Below, one piece after another: positions 33,752-42,685 of a DNA stretch of 64,000 nucleotides; position 1 is the stretch's first letter, and the number at the start of each line of letters is the position of its first letter. The position numbers were made by a program, and so were the translations under genes. This DNA comes from Labilibaculum sp. (GTDB lineage Bacteria; Bacteroidota; Bacteroidia; Bacteroidales; Marinifilaceae), in the NCBI RefSeq assembly GCF_963664555.1, contig NZ_OY761461.1, forward strand, positions 2,294,001-2,358,000, given 5' to 3'. Below the pieces are notes generated by a model. That model searched no databases. It worked only from the letters and a program-made list of their open reading frames with translations, and was not told the DNA's origin.

Positions 33752-34846
33752 TTAAACTAGTAAGTCACCATAAACAGGTAATGTAAATTTAAACTCACAA
33801 CCTTCATCTGTTTTGTTTTCCAACCAAATCTGCCCACCCTGCATTTCTACAAACTCCTTGCAGATTAATAAACCCAAACCAACACCTTTTTCATCTGCCG
33901 TTCCAGGTTTGGAAATAACTTGTTCAATGTTGAAAATATTGCTTTTTTCAGATTCGCTTAATCCGATACCTGTATCCGAAATTGTTATTTCAATGTAATT
34001 ATTGTCTTGCAAATAGGAATAAATATTAATTTCACCTCCTTCATTTGAGTATTTAATTGCATTCGAGATAAGATTTCTAAAGATTGTTTCGACCATGTTT
34101 TTATCTGCGTAAGCAAAAATATTTGGAGAATGGAAACACCGTAGAGTAATATCTTTGATTTGGATAGAAATTTTTAATTGTTCGATAACCTCCTTAGTTA
34201 TTAGATCTAAATTACAAAAACCAGGATTGAACGAAATATGATCCGTTTGTGAAAGTGCCCAGTTTAGTAAGTTATCAAGTAGTATGTATGCCTTTTTTGA
34301 TTGAGAAGATATTTGTTTGATTTGATGTTCAATTTTATCAATATTATAAGTGTTGATATTCTCGATTAAAAGATCTGCAAAACCAATAATGCTGTTAAAT
34401 GGATTACGTAAATCATGCGCAATAATGGAATACATCAAATCTTTCATTCCTATTGCTTTCTCCAATTCAATTGTTCGTTCTTTTATTTTGTTTTCTAATT
34501 CTTCATTATAATCAGTGAGATAATTAAAAAGGTCATTTTTAAATACCAAGCCTATAAATGTGTCATTTTTACTAACCGGTAATACATCCGAGTTGTCAAA
34601 CTTCATAATTGATAGAACTTTCTCAATAGATTGTTCGGAATCAATAAGTGTTTTAACGGTAAGGCAATCAATTGCCAGTGTTCTAGGTTTTTGTACAATA
34701 TCTATAGGTGTTAAAACACCATAAAATCTCTCCTCATCCAGAACAACTATTGCATTGTTTTTAAGCAATAGATTTTTAATTTCATTGATTCCGGAATAGG
34801 GATTAGTGGTAATAAATTTTTTTCTTATTAAATGTTCAACTTTCAT
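33752..34846 (-). CDS. Soluble histidine kinase with N-terminal CBS pair
   Basis: This 364-residue kinase has no membrane segment. Residues 1 to ~112 form two CBS motifs (NNAIVVLDEERFYGVLTPIDIV and NSDVLPVSKNDTFIGLVFKNDL), a module that usually binds adenine nucleotides. A charged coiled coil (EELENKIKERTIELEKAI) links to HisKA, with the His in SIIAHDLRNPFNSIIGFADLL. The ATPase domain has an N-box IFRNLISNAIKYSNEGG, then ISDTGIGLS and GVGLGLLICKEF. The ATG overlaps the stop of the upstream small gene (ATGA at 34843-34846), so the two are translationally coupled. No receiver gene adjoins. Confidence 0.9.
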   Translation of the reverse strand: MKVEHLIRKKFITTNPYSGINEIKNLLLKNNAIVVLDEERFYGVLTPIDIVQKPRTLAIDCLTVKTLIDSEQSIEKVLSIMKFDNSDVLPVSKNDTFIGLVFKNDLFNYLTDYNEELENKIKERTIELEKAIGMKDLMYSIIAHDLRNPFNSIIGFADLLIENINTYNIDKIEHQIKQISSQSKKAYILLDNLLNWALSQTDHISFNPGFCNLDLITKEVIEQLKISIQIKDITLRCFHSPNIFAYADKNMVETIFRNLISNAIKYSNEGGEINIYSYLQDNNYIEITISDTGIGLSESEKSNIFNIEQVISKPGTADEKGVGLGLLICKEFVEMQGGQIWLENKTDEGCEFKFTLPVYGDLLV

Positions 34847-35187
34847 ATAAGTTCATCTTCGATAGTAGTATAAGTAATTGTTACTTTAAAATCAACTTTA
34901 ATTATTTCAGAAGGAGACACAAATGGAAAAACGTTTTTAATCAATATTGCAAGAATCTTATCTTTAGACATTTTTGTTAAAATTCTGTTGTTAACAAAAA
35001 CGCAATCGATGTTTTCATGGTCTGTTTCAACAATCTCAAATCCATTTGGAATTAAAAGTTCAAATGACTTTGAGATTCCATTTTTACCATGAGGTGAATT
35101 TATTCCAAGAACCAAAATATCCTCAAAGGGTGGAAGTTTAATTTCTTCGAAACTTAATCGTACTGAATATTTTATCGGTGATTTCAT
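34843..35187 (-). CDS. Unrecognised 114-residue partner of the CBS histidine kinase
   Basis: I do not recognise this protein. It starts MKSPIKYSVRLSFEEIKLPPF, with later strands DILVLGINSPHG, FELLIPNGFEIVE, CVFVNNRILTKM and a C-terminal KVDFKVTITYTTIED, so an all-beta or alpha/beta domain is likely. A helix SKDKILAILIKNVFPF sits in between. There is no signal peptide, Cys pair or membrane segment. It is the first gene of a two-gene unit and its stop overlaps the kinase start, which suggests that the two proteins work together, perhaps as sensor input or regulator. Confidence 0.75.
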   Translation of the reverse strand: MKSPIKYSVRLSFEEIKLPPFEDILVLGINSPHGKNGISKSFELLIPNGFEIVETDHENIDCVFVNNRILTKMSKDKILAILIKNVFPFVSPSEIIKVDFKVTITYTTIEDELI

Positions 35188-35652
35188 TATTTATTAGTTT
35201 TTTTGTCCGTTATTAGTTACATGTACTAAGATAAATAATAATATTTAAAATTGAACCAAATTGTTTTCTAGTCTGATTGGCAAATAAGGTGAAAAATGTG
35301 ATTCTTTTAATTTTTTGTAAAATTACGGCTAAAGTTGGGCTAATGCAACCCATCGCCCAATTTTTATCTTCTTTAAAAAGTGCGAATCTCTTTTAAGTTA
35401 AAAGTGCTGAGTAAAGGTTCTGCCACTATGTTATTGCACTTGGTGTTGGTTATTTGATTACAGCCATGTTTTCTTCAAAAATTGCACTAAGGGTTTTTCG
35501 TAATCCGATAAACTGAGGGGGTCTGAAAGTTTAATATCCGTTCATTTAAATTCGCAAAAACAGACAAATAACTTAATTTGGAATGTTGCAAAGAGGGAGT
35601 TGTCATTTTTAGTTTTAGGAACTTCAGATTAACGGGGGTAGGCTTGCGTTAA
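35188..35652. other. 465-bp intergenic stretch, no gene found
   Basis: This lies upstream of the CBS-kinase pair and downstream of the PD40 gene, both on minus. I see no ORF, strong terminator or repeat that I can name. Confidence 0.5.
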
Positions 35653-36507
35653 CTATTTAATAAATTTCTTTCTTGTTTTTTCAATGATGATTGAGCTAAT
35701 CCAATAAATATCACTTTTTTTATTTAAGTCATTATATCTGCTAAAAAATATGAATTTTTCATCTGGAGAGAATGATGGGCAGGTTTCACTAAATTCAGTT
35801 GTATTAATTAATCCTTCTAATTTTCGTGGTTTTCCCCATACGTTTTCGTTATTCTTAAATGCAACATAGATGTCTCCCCGAAAATTAAAAAGAATAAAAC
35901 TTTCATCTTTAGAAACTGATGGATGCATACCAAATGGAATGCCGGCATTTTCTGTTGCTTTATATTGATTGTTTTCAAGTTTCGATTTGTAAATTTTAAA
36001 ATTGGATAGATTTGAGTAATACATTGTATTATTATTTGTAAACGTAGCCCAAAATACCCGTGTGTTATTAACAGGTGAATCTAATAATATTGGTAGAGAC
36101 CACTTGGAATTTTCTTTTAAGGAAACCCAAAGCCGCGTTGTATCATTAACATCTGAAGCAAAATATAATTTTTGCCCGTCAGGGGTAAAGAATGCTTCTT
36201 GTTCATCGCTGTTATTGCCTCTTAGGTTGGCTGTTTTTGGAGTTGACCAGCTGTCATCATCAAGTTTTCGGGTAAACATTAAACCATCTCCTGGTTTTAC
36301 TGCAGTAAAAAATATTTCATTGTAATCCGGCGAAATAGCCAGACCATATTCATACCTGTCTGCAATGGAAATCAGTTCTTTGGCAAAAATTTTTGGAACT
36401 GTATCTGGAGGATTATCAAATATTTTCAAATTTGCCTCATTATTTTGGGCGTAAGCAGCAAGTGTATTTATAATGATAAAAAAGATAAAAGTGACTTTGT
36501 TCTTCAT
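35653..36507 (-). CDS. Exported PD40/TolB-like beta-propeller protein
   Basis: This 284-residue protein has a signal peptide (to AYAQ). It contains a series of PD40-type WD40-like strands: GLAISPDYNEIFFTAV, EAFFTPDGQKLYFASD, MHPSVSKDESFILFNFRGDI and CPSFSPDEKFIFFSRY. The S-P-D-x-x-x-I/L-F-F pattern is the PD40 hallmark. It lacks the OmpA-like peptidoglycan-binding domain that often follows in Bacteroidota. Four to five blades are visible, so the propeller may be small or completed by degenerate blades. The binding partner is unknown. Confidence 0.8.
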   Translation of the reverse strand: MKNKVTFIFFIIINTLAAYAQNNEANLKIFDNPPDTVPKIFAKELISIADRYEYGLAISPDYNEIFFTAVKPGDGLMFTRKLDDDSWSTPKTANLRGNNSDEQEAFFTPDGQKLYFASDVNDTTRLWVSLKENSKWSLPILLDSPVNNTRVFWATFTNNNTMYYSNLSNFKIYKSKLENNQYKATENAGIPFGMHPSVSKDESFILFNFRGDIYVAFKNNENVWGKPRKLEGLINTTEFSETCPSFSPDEKFIFFSRYNDLNKKSDIYWISSIIIEKTRKKFIK

Positions 36508-36702
36508 GATTTCTTTAATCTGTTGTATTCAATCTATTTTGTGAACGAAAGGCCTGGCAGCGGAAAGGAAGAAATTCCGCTAGTCCCGATGCGTTATCAG
36601 CGGTCATTTCCAAAATGTGGCGATAAGGATGATCTTAATTTGTGTTTTTCACTAAAGGTCACTGGTAAGCAATGTTATTCTGAAATTTAACCTAAATTAC
36701 TT

Positions 36703-37167
36703 TTACGCAATTCCGTTTACAGGCTCAAAAACTTCCAGATTCAATTGGCTTGAAATATCGTTTGCCGCCTCGCTGATAGAAGCACCTTTTCCCGAAAGGA
36801 GTTCAATGTTTTCATTGGGCAGAACGGCTAGCAGTTTGTAAACTATATTGGTTTCGTTTCGGGCAATGGAGAGAACTGCCATTCCTGTTGTTTGTCGTAC
36901 CCGAATGATTTGAAGATGTTTAATTTGGGTGATGCTTTCCCATTTTCCTGTTTTGCAGGCAAATAGACCTATGTATTTTTTGATCCGTTTCCCTTTGGTA
37001 TCAATTAAAATACCTGTGCGGATAAAAAGTAATGGGATGGACAAAGGAATAGCAACAATACCCGCAAATTCAGACATCGTTATTGCCAGTATGCCTATCA
37101 GCAATAAAATAACACCCAACATAAAAAAATTGGGAGGCAGTTTTCCTGTTGTGTATTTTAAAATCAT
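36703..37167 (-). CDS. Small membrane protein with PH-like cytoplasmic domain
   Basis: This 154-residue protein begins with two closely spaced membrane segments (FFMLGVILLLIGILAITMS and FAGIVAIPLSIPLLFI). A strand-rich soluble part follows (GILIDTKGKRIKKYIG, WESITQIKHLQIIRVRQ, IVYKLLAVLPN) that resembles bacterial PH-domain proteins. It ends with a helix SEAANDISSQLNLEV. The pattern suggests a homodimeric or lipid-associated envelope protein; function is unknown. No co-transcribed neighbour is obvious. Confidence 0.65.
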   Translation of the reverse strand: MILKYTTGKLPPNFFMLGVILLLIGILAITMSEFAGIVAIPLSIPLLFIRTGILIDTKGKRIKKYIGLFACKTGKWESITQIKHLQIIRVRQTTGMAVLSIARNETNIVYKLLAVLPNENIELLSGKGASISEAANDISSQLNLEVFEPVNGIA

Positions 37168-37717
37168 AGCTTAAGGATTAATTGTACTGAAAAGGTAATA
37201 CATCTATTTTGAATCATCACATCAGAAAATGCAAATTCTTTTTTCATATTCCGGTGATAAGCAACAGACTTGTGTAGATTAATTTGTATGATTGCGAATT
37301 AGGTACAGAGTACCGAAGCTCTTTTTTTTGTTTGATGTTTTGTCTTCAAGCCAGACGGGCTCTTACTTTTATTCATAAATAAATTCAAATTAAGGCATTC
37401 ATGATTTTCAATTCTTCTTAGATAAAAAAGTAAGCAAAAGAATCAAGCCTCTCGGATGCTGCACGGCTTTCTATGTGAATGAGTGCTCCGAATAACGCCC
37501 GCTTTGAAAGTATCACTTTTAGCAAAAAATATTTATTATCTAAATCAACGCATCAAATAAACAAAAAGAACAGCCCGTCTGGCTTGAAAACAAAACATTA
37601 AATTGGCGAAAGCCATGTTGATTCAAGGAACCCAGTATTGGGAGATCAGGAAATACCCATTACTAGAGAATAAAAATAGAAGCCTGTCCGGTTAAAGGAC
37701 AAAGAATATGATTCTGT
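37168..37717. other. 550-bp intergenic stretch with a long inverted repeat
   Basis: No gene was found. The stretch holds the inverted repeat listed separately (37330-37361 and 37572-37603) and a looser related motif, gcctgtccgg, near 37682. Confidence 0.6.
37330..37603. repeat. 32-bp imperfect inverted repeat flanking 210 bp
   Basis: The left arm 37330-37361 (ending ttcaagccagacgggct) and the right arm 37572-37603 (starting agcccgtctggcttgaa) are reverse complements with three mismatches in 32 positions. The 210 bp between them have no ORF. This is the form of a miniature element or dispersed intergenic repeat. No target-site duplication was recognised. Confidence 0.7.
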
Positions 37718-38350
37718 TTAAGTTGAAAAAACAACAAGCCTGTTTTCAATCATTACATCTGCAAATGCAAATTCTTTCTGAATCCATTCAAATGTTTGTT
37801 TCTGATAGATAAACACATGAGTGGGATCATTTTTGTAGTACCAATTCGCAAAATCGATGTTTTCGTTGTAAAGATGGGTCATGCAGTACAACTTTCCCTT
37901 GGGTTTCAGAATTTTTTTTAGAAAGCTAAATTCCTTGTGCGGATTATAGAAATGTTCAATCACCTCGCAGGACGCGATGTAATCGTATTTTTCTTGCAGC
38001 AATTTTGGGTAGTTGTGAAAGTAAGGATCGTATGGTACAATGGAAAAACCATGATCCGTCAGCACTTTGGAAATTACAGGACCTGTGCCCGCACCAAAAT
38101 CCAGGCCTTTATGATTTGCAGTAAAATCCCGGCGAACGGAATTGGTAATGGGGGAGACGAACTTCTGATATCCCGTGTCTTCTATGTCGTTATTGTGCTG
38201 CTGATAGTGCGTTTTTTCAACATCTTGGCCAGGTCTTGAGTTTGCATCGGCAAATATCCCAAAGCAAGTGTTGCATTGATAATGAATGCGATTTTCTGTT
38301 TTATAAAAAAGTTTCGCATTATTGTTACAAAGAGGACATTGATACCGCAT
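37718..38350 (-). CDS. Class I SAM-dependent methyltransferase with N-terminal zinc ribbon
   Basis: The 210-residue product starts with a four-cysteine ribbon (CPLCNNNAKLFY...CNTCF), then a class I methyltransferase core. The SAM loop is LDFGAGTGPVI. The acidic strand end is in IVPYDPYFHN, and the post-core motif is YDYIASCEVIEHFYNPHKEF. This is like Methyltransf_23/11 proteins that modify sugars or small molecules. The frame opens at 38395, but the ATG at 38350 (MRYQCPLC) puts the ribbon at the N-terminus as usual. The substrate is unknown. VF530 lies just upstream on the same strand. Confidence 0.85.
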   Translation of the reverse strand: MRYQCPLCNNNAKLFYKTENRIHYQCNTCFGIFADANSRPGQDVEKTHYQQHNNDIEDTGYQKFVSPITNSVRRDFTANHKGLDFGAGTGPVISKVLTDHGFSIVPYDPYFHNYPKLLQEKYDYIASCEVIEHFYNPHKEFSFLKKILKPKGKLYCMTHLYNENIDFANWYYKNDPTHVFIYQKQTFEWIQKEFAFADVMIENRLVVFST

Positions 38351-38378
38351 GTTAATGAACTTAGGATTAGTTCTGTGT

Positions 38379-38627
38379 TTAGTGTTTTCGCACACACTTT
38401 AGATAAAGACCTTCCACCTTTTCGCGTGCCCATGGTGTTTTTCTCAGAAACTTCAGGCTCGATTTAATGGAAGGATCGCTGGTAAAGCAGTTTATTTTAA
38501 TCATGCTTCCCAATTCTTCCCAGCCATAATAAGCCACCAAAAATTCCAATATATCAGACAGTTTAACGCCGTGCAATGGATTATTTACCTGCTCTCTGTT
38601 GGTTGTATTATTTTCGTTTGATTCCAT
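38379..38627 (-). CDS. VF530-family DNA-binding protein
   Basis: This 82-residue protein carries the VF530 (DUF2132) signature: [25 protein letters not shown] and [28 protein letters not shown]. An Asn/Thr-rich N-terminal tail of about 15 residues precedes it. The family adopts a small helical fold thought to bind DNA. It lies upstream of the methyltransferase on the same strand, with a gap of 28 bp to that gene's chosen start, and may share its transcript. Biological role is unknown. Confidence 0.9.
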   Translation of the reverse strand: MESNENNTTNREQVNNPLHGVKLSDILEFLVAYYGWEELGSMIKINCFTSDPSIKSSLKFLRKTPWAREKVEGLYLKCVRKH

Positions 38628-38689
38628 ATTAACTTTTTGCTAATTAGTAATTGTGAATTAATAATCTATAATTATTCTTTATTTTTTTT

Positions 38690-38760
38690 ACCCCTAAATC
38701 CCCTGAAGGGGACTATTTCCCAAACTGCAGCTTTTAAGCCCCTTTAGGGGTTTGGGGTGG
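38690..38760. repeat. Imperfect inverted repeat of cccctaaatcccc type
   Basis: acccctaaatcccctgaagg (from 38690) and the stretch from 38737 to 38760 (agcccctttaggggtttggg) are imperfect inverted copies around a 22-bp spacer. Such blocks are common intergenic repeats in Bacteroidota. It lies just past the radical SAM gene's stop and could act as a transcript end. Confidence 0.6.
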
Positions 38761-38771
38761 GGAATTACTAT

Positions 38772-40979
38772 TTATAAAATCAGCAAAGAATGTTCCCGTA
38801 ATTGATTCATTGGTTTCGAATACCAAAATAATTCAAAATCTTCAAAATGATTCTCAAAATCTACTTTTAAAGCCGCCAAAGTAAGTGTGTTTTCTTCCTT
38901 TACGGATATGTTTTTCAGTACATCAAGCAACCAATCTCCTTTTTCTTTTTCGAGCGATATTTCGAAGCTTTCTGTCTTTTCATGAAAGCACATTTTGTAA
39001 AGCTCCCAGCTTCTGCCTTTTTTTGATTTTGTGATGGTCATAATTTCCGGTGTGCCTCCCAGCCATATTGGTTTTGCTGAATCTTTTGGAGTGCTGTATT
39101 CGACAGTTTCCAGACAGGTTTGAATAAAATTCTGTTTGATGCTGGTTTTCGGAATTCTAAAACCGGATGGTACATCGTCGAACCAATTCTGCAAAGGAAT
39201 TTCAAAGCCCAGTCCGTGCATGTAGTTATAGAGCGATTTTTTTAAACCGTAGCTAAACAGATCGTGATCGATTCCCGTTTTGTCGGTAAATTGAATATCG
39301 TTATTGGCGAATGAAATTTTATTGTACTTGGGTGTAATGCCGTAAGCTTCAGGATTCAGACCAACCGGACTGTGAGCTGTAAGTGCAAACTGATGCCAAA
39401 AGGCCGATTGCACAATCCCCAATTCGAATATCTGCCGAACTACTTCCAGACTGTCGATGGTTTCCTGCATAGTTTGCGACGGAAATCCATACATCAAATA
39501 GGCATGAACCATAATTCCCGTTTCGGTAAAATTATTGGTCACCTGAGCTACCTGTTTTAGAGTGACTCCTTTATTGATCAATTTTAACAATCGATCGGAG
39601 GCAACTTCCAGTCCGCCCGAAACGGCAATGCAGCCGGAGGCTTTCAGCAGCAAACAAAGATCTTTTGTAAAGCTTTTTTCGAATCGGACATTGGTCCACC
39701 AAGTAATGTTTAAATTGCGCTTAATGATCTCGATGGCGAGAGCTTTCATTAATGCCGGAGGTGCTGCTTCATCAACAAAATGAAAGCCTTTTTCTCCGGT
39801 TTGTGCCACAATTTTCTCAATTCTGTCTGCCAGCACTTTGGCTGCAATGGGTTCAAAATATTTGATGTAATTCAGTGAGCCATCGCAAAAGGTACATTTG
39901 CCCCAGTAGCAACCGTGTGCCATGGTTAATTTGTTCCATCGTCCATCGCTCCACAAACTGTGCATGGGGTTGGCAATTTCGATTACTGAAATGTATTTGT
40001 CGAGTAAAAGATCGGAGTAGTCGGGTGTGCCCAATTCATTCTGTTTGTAATCCTGAATGGGAGAATAATTGTTGTATGTTACTTCGCCTTTTATCCGCTC
40101 AAAAGTTCGTTTTAATGCAGGTGTTTCGTTAACCGGATTCAGTACATGATTCGCCAGAAGTTCCAAAGGCAGCTCGCCGTCATCCAAAGTAATGTAGTCA
40201 ACGAAATCGAAGACTCTGGGGTCGGTCAGACTTCTTAATTCTGTATTTGGAAATCCGCCGCCCATTACAATTTTAATGGCAGGATACTCTTTTTTAATGA
40301 ACTGAGCACAACGAAAGGCACTGTATAAATTTCCGGGGAAAGGAACCGAGAAGCAAACCAATTTTGGATTTTGGATGTTCAATTGCTTAGCCAGTATTTT
40401 GAGACTAAGTTCATCGATATAGCTTAACTCTTCCTGCAAATGCTCCTGCAATTGGTCGAAGGTAGATGCACTTCGGCCCAATCGTTCGGCATATCGGCTA
40501 AAACCAAAATTCTCATCGATGCATTCGGTAATAAAATCCGATAAATCTTCCAGAAAAAGAGTCGCCAAATGCTTGGCTTTGTCTTGCATTCCCATCAAAC
40601 CAAAAGCCCATTCCAGATCTTCTACCTGATTGAAGCGCGAGGCTTGCGGTAGAAAATTCTCAGTGCAAATTTGTCGTGCCAGAGTCTGATTTTTCCCTTG
40701 CAGAAAAGAAAATACATCGTTTATTGCCAATAAATAATGTTCTCGAAGGGCATATATTCTTGACGCATTTTCCGAAATAATCTGTTCTTTCTGAAAAGCG
40801 ATTTCGAAAATTTCCGATAAACCTTCTTTGGAAAAAAGCTCCAGAATAACTTCAATACCCAAATCCATTTGAAAGGAAGATCTGTTTTTCTCATTTAAAA
40901 ATCCCTTTAAATAGGCTGTTGCCGGATAAGGGGTGTTTAATTGAGTAAAAGGCGGAGTTACCAGAAAAAGGTCTTTCAC
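38772..40979 (-). CDS. B12-binding-type radical SAM protein
   Basis: This is a large radical SAM enzyme (735 residues). The [4Fe-4S]/SAM motif is CYWGKCTFC (CxxxCxxC) at about residue 355. An N-terminal region with SVPFPGNLYSAFRCAQFIKK and KIVMGGGFPN resembles the cobalamin-binding Rossmann domain of such proteins, though the base-off DxHxxG motif is not evident. Downstream motifs GFHFVDEAAPPALM, ISGGLEVASDRLLKLI and HAYLMYGFPSQT fit the radical SAM barrel. The start codon is GTG. The substrate is unknown. Confidence 0.83.
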   Translation of the reverse strand: MKDLFLVTPPFTQLNTPYPATAYLKGFLNEKNRSSFQMDLGIEVILELFSKEGLSEIFEIAFQKEQIISENASRIYALREHYLLAINDVFSFLQGKNQTLARQICTENFLPQASRFNQVEDLEWAFGLMGMQDKAKHLATLFLEDLSDFITECIDENFGFSRYAERLGRSASTFDQLQEHLQEELSYIDELSLKILAKQLNIQNPKLVCFSVPFPGNLYSAFRCAQFIKKEYPAIKIVMGGGFPNTELRSLTDPRVFDFVDYITLDDGELPLELLANHVLNPVNETPALKRTFERIKGEVTYNNYSPIQDYKQNELGTPDYSDLLLDKYISVIEIANPMHSLWSDGRWNKLTMAHGCYWGKCTFCDGSLNYIKYFEPIAAKVLADRIEKIVAQTGEKGFHFVDEAAPPALMKALAIEIIKRNLNITWWTNVRFEKSFTKDLCLLLKASGCIAVSGGLEVASDRLLKLINKGVTLKQVAQVTNNFTETGIMVHAYLMYGFPSQTMQETIDSLEVVRQIFELGIVQSAFWHQFALTAHSPVGLNPEAYGITPKYNKISFANNDIQFTDKTGIDHDLFSYGLKKSLYNYMHGLGFEIPLQNWFDDVPSGFRIPKTSIKQNFIQTCLETVEYSTPKDSAKPIWLGGTPEIMTITKSKKGRSWELYKMCFHEKTESFEISLEKEKGDWLLDVLKNISVKEENTLTLAALKVDFENHFEDFELFWYSKPMNQLREHSLLIL

Positions 40980-41030
40980 GTGATTGGCTTTTATAAATTG
41001 GACGTTACTATGCTGATTTGCAACAAGATT

Positions 41031-42176
41031 TTATTTACTATTTTTTAAATTGAGGTTCTCACTCTTGATAAGGTTCAGTCTTATTTTCATTTTTTTCTGA
41101 ATCACTTGAAAGTGGTGTTCATCCTCTTCAGAAACAAAAGAAATAGCTTCTCCCGGCGATTCTGCACGACCAGTTCTACCAATTCGGTGAATGTAATCTT
41201 TAGGAGATCGAGGCAAATCGTAATTTACCACGTAAGGTAAGAATTCAATATCAATACCTCGGGTTAATAAATCGGTGGCAACCAAAACCCGAAGCTTGCC
41301 GGTTTTAAACTTGCGCAGATTTTCGGTTCTTGCTCCCTGACTTTTCTTGCTGTGAGTGCTGGTGGCCTGAATACCATTTTTGCTTAGTTTGTAAGCAACA
41401 GCATCAGCCCGGTGTGCCGATGATACAAATACAAGAACCTGTTCTAAATTGTTTTTCTTAATGATATACCGAAGCAACGGCCCTTTTTTTTCTTCGCTAA
41501 CCGAGTAGGCTATCTGATCGATTAAATCAAGCGTATTTTCTTCAGCCTCTATTTTTATAATCACTGGTTCATTCAAAAGAACCTGATTTACGTTGTTTAC
41601 ATCATCGCTTAAAGTGGCCGAGAACAAAAGATTTTGACGTTTTTTAGGCAATAAAGCAAATATGCGGTTCATCTCATCTTTAAAACCCAGATTCAGCATT
41701 TTATCAGCTTCGTCCAGTACCAAGGCTTCAATTTCCGATAAGTGTACTGCATTCGAATCTACCAATTCCAATAAACGACCGGGAGTAGCAACCAAAACGT
41801 CTACATTGTTCATCGCCTTCATTTGCGGATTGATAGAAACACCACCGTGAACGGCCAGGCATTTAATCGGATCGGCGAGGGCAGATGAAAACTGTTGAAA
41901 AACTTCCAAAACCTGCATGGCTAATTCGCGGGTAGGCACCAATACCAATGTCTTGATGTATCTGTTCTTAGAAATACTTCCTCCCTGAAGGTTGGTTAAT
42001 ATGGGCAAGACATAGCTGGCTGTTTTTCCCGATCCTGTTTTGGCAATACCCAACACATCCTTTTTCTTAAGAATGGCAGGAATAGCCTCTTTTTGAATTG
42101 GATAGGATTCGGAGTAGTTTTGATCGGCCAGAGCTTTTAGCAAAGATGAAGATAGTCCTAAAGATGCAAACGACAT
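41031..42176 (-). CDS. DEAD-box RNA helicase
   Basis: This 381-residue ATP-dependent RNA helicase consists of the two RecA lobes with almost no C-terminal extension. The Q motif is YPIQKEAIPAIL, motif I AKTGSGKT, Ia PTRELAMQV, II LDEADKM, III SATLSDD, V ATDLLTRGIDI and VI HRIGRTGR. Proteins of this size in Bacteroidota act in ribosome assembly or mRNA decay. The absence of an RNA-binding tail leaves specificity open. It is transcribed alone. Confidence 0.94.
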   Translation of the reverse strand: MSFASLGLSSSLLKALADQNYSESYPIQKEAIPAILKKKDVLGIAKTGSGKTASYVLPILTNLQGGSISKNRYIKTLVLVPTRELAMQVLEVFQQFSSALADPIKCLAVHGGVSINPQMKAMNNVDVLVATPGRLLELVDSNAVHLSEIEALVLDEADKMLNLGFKDEMNRIFALLPKKRQNLLFSATLSDDVNNVNQVLLNEPVIIKIEAEENTLDLIDQIAYSVSEEKKGPLLRYIIKKNNLEQVLVFVSSAHRADAVAYKLSKNGIQATSTHSKKSQGARTENLRKFKTGKLRVLVATDLLTRGIDIEFLPYVVNYDLPRSPKDYIHRIGRTGRAESPGEAISFVSEEDEHHFQVIQKKMKIRLNLIKSENLNLKNSK

Positions 42177-42391
42177 ATATTTTTGTTCTGATTATTATTG
42201 TGGATTTGTTTCCTCCGACAAAGATAAGGGAAATAAAGCTCAACTACCTATAAATGGAGAAAAGCAAGCTCACAATTAAGCATAAAGGAAAAGAATTTAA
42301 TTGGGAGTGAGGCGTGTTGGGGAAATTAACCACAAAGGACACAAAGGGATATCACGAAGCATCACAAAGATTTATAAATTAGGAGAAGTGC

Positions 42392-42685
42392 TTAGTATCT
42401 GTGGTGATTGGATAAACTCCATGCTTCAGGCTTAGCTGAAAACCATTGTTTTACTTTTGCCCAGTTGCCCTGAAAAAAATCTGAATTGCGGTAAGTATTT
42501 AAATCATCCTCCGATTTCCAATGACTTACAGTGAAGAACACCGATGGATTTGATACGTCCTGCAGAATTTCAAGATAAGAACAGCCAGGAAAAGCGATAA
42601 TATCCTCTTTTTCACCTGATGTAAGTTTTTTGAATTCTTGAATGTGCTGAAGTCGGATTTCCAGCTTTACAAATCTAATGATCAT
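42392..42685 (-). CDS. Antibiotic biosynthesis monooxygenase-like (ABM) domain protein
   Basis: This 97-residue ferredoxin-like barrel protein resembles the ABM superfamily. It shows MIIRFVKLEIRLQHIQEFKK, then FPGCSYLEILQDVSNPSVFFTVSHWKSEDDLNTYRNSDFF and AKPEAWSL near the end. Members degrade haem, oxidise quinones or have no known activity. It overlaps the DUF62 gene upstream by 11 bp, so the two are co-translated. A functional link to SAM hydrolysis is not known to me. No catalytic assignment is possible. Confidence 0.8.
   Translation of the reverse strand: MIIRFVKLEIRLQHIQEFKKLTSGEKEDIIAFPGCSYLEILQDVSNPSVFFTVSHWKSEDDLNTYRNSDFFQGNWAKVKQWFSAKPEAWSLSNHHRY

Noticed and set aside
36445..36690. 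81-codon plus-strand ORF overlapping the start of the PD40 gene
   Set aside because: It overlaps the signal-peptide region of a supported gene and has no motif. Its downstream part is simply intergenic DNA.
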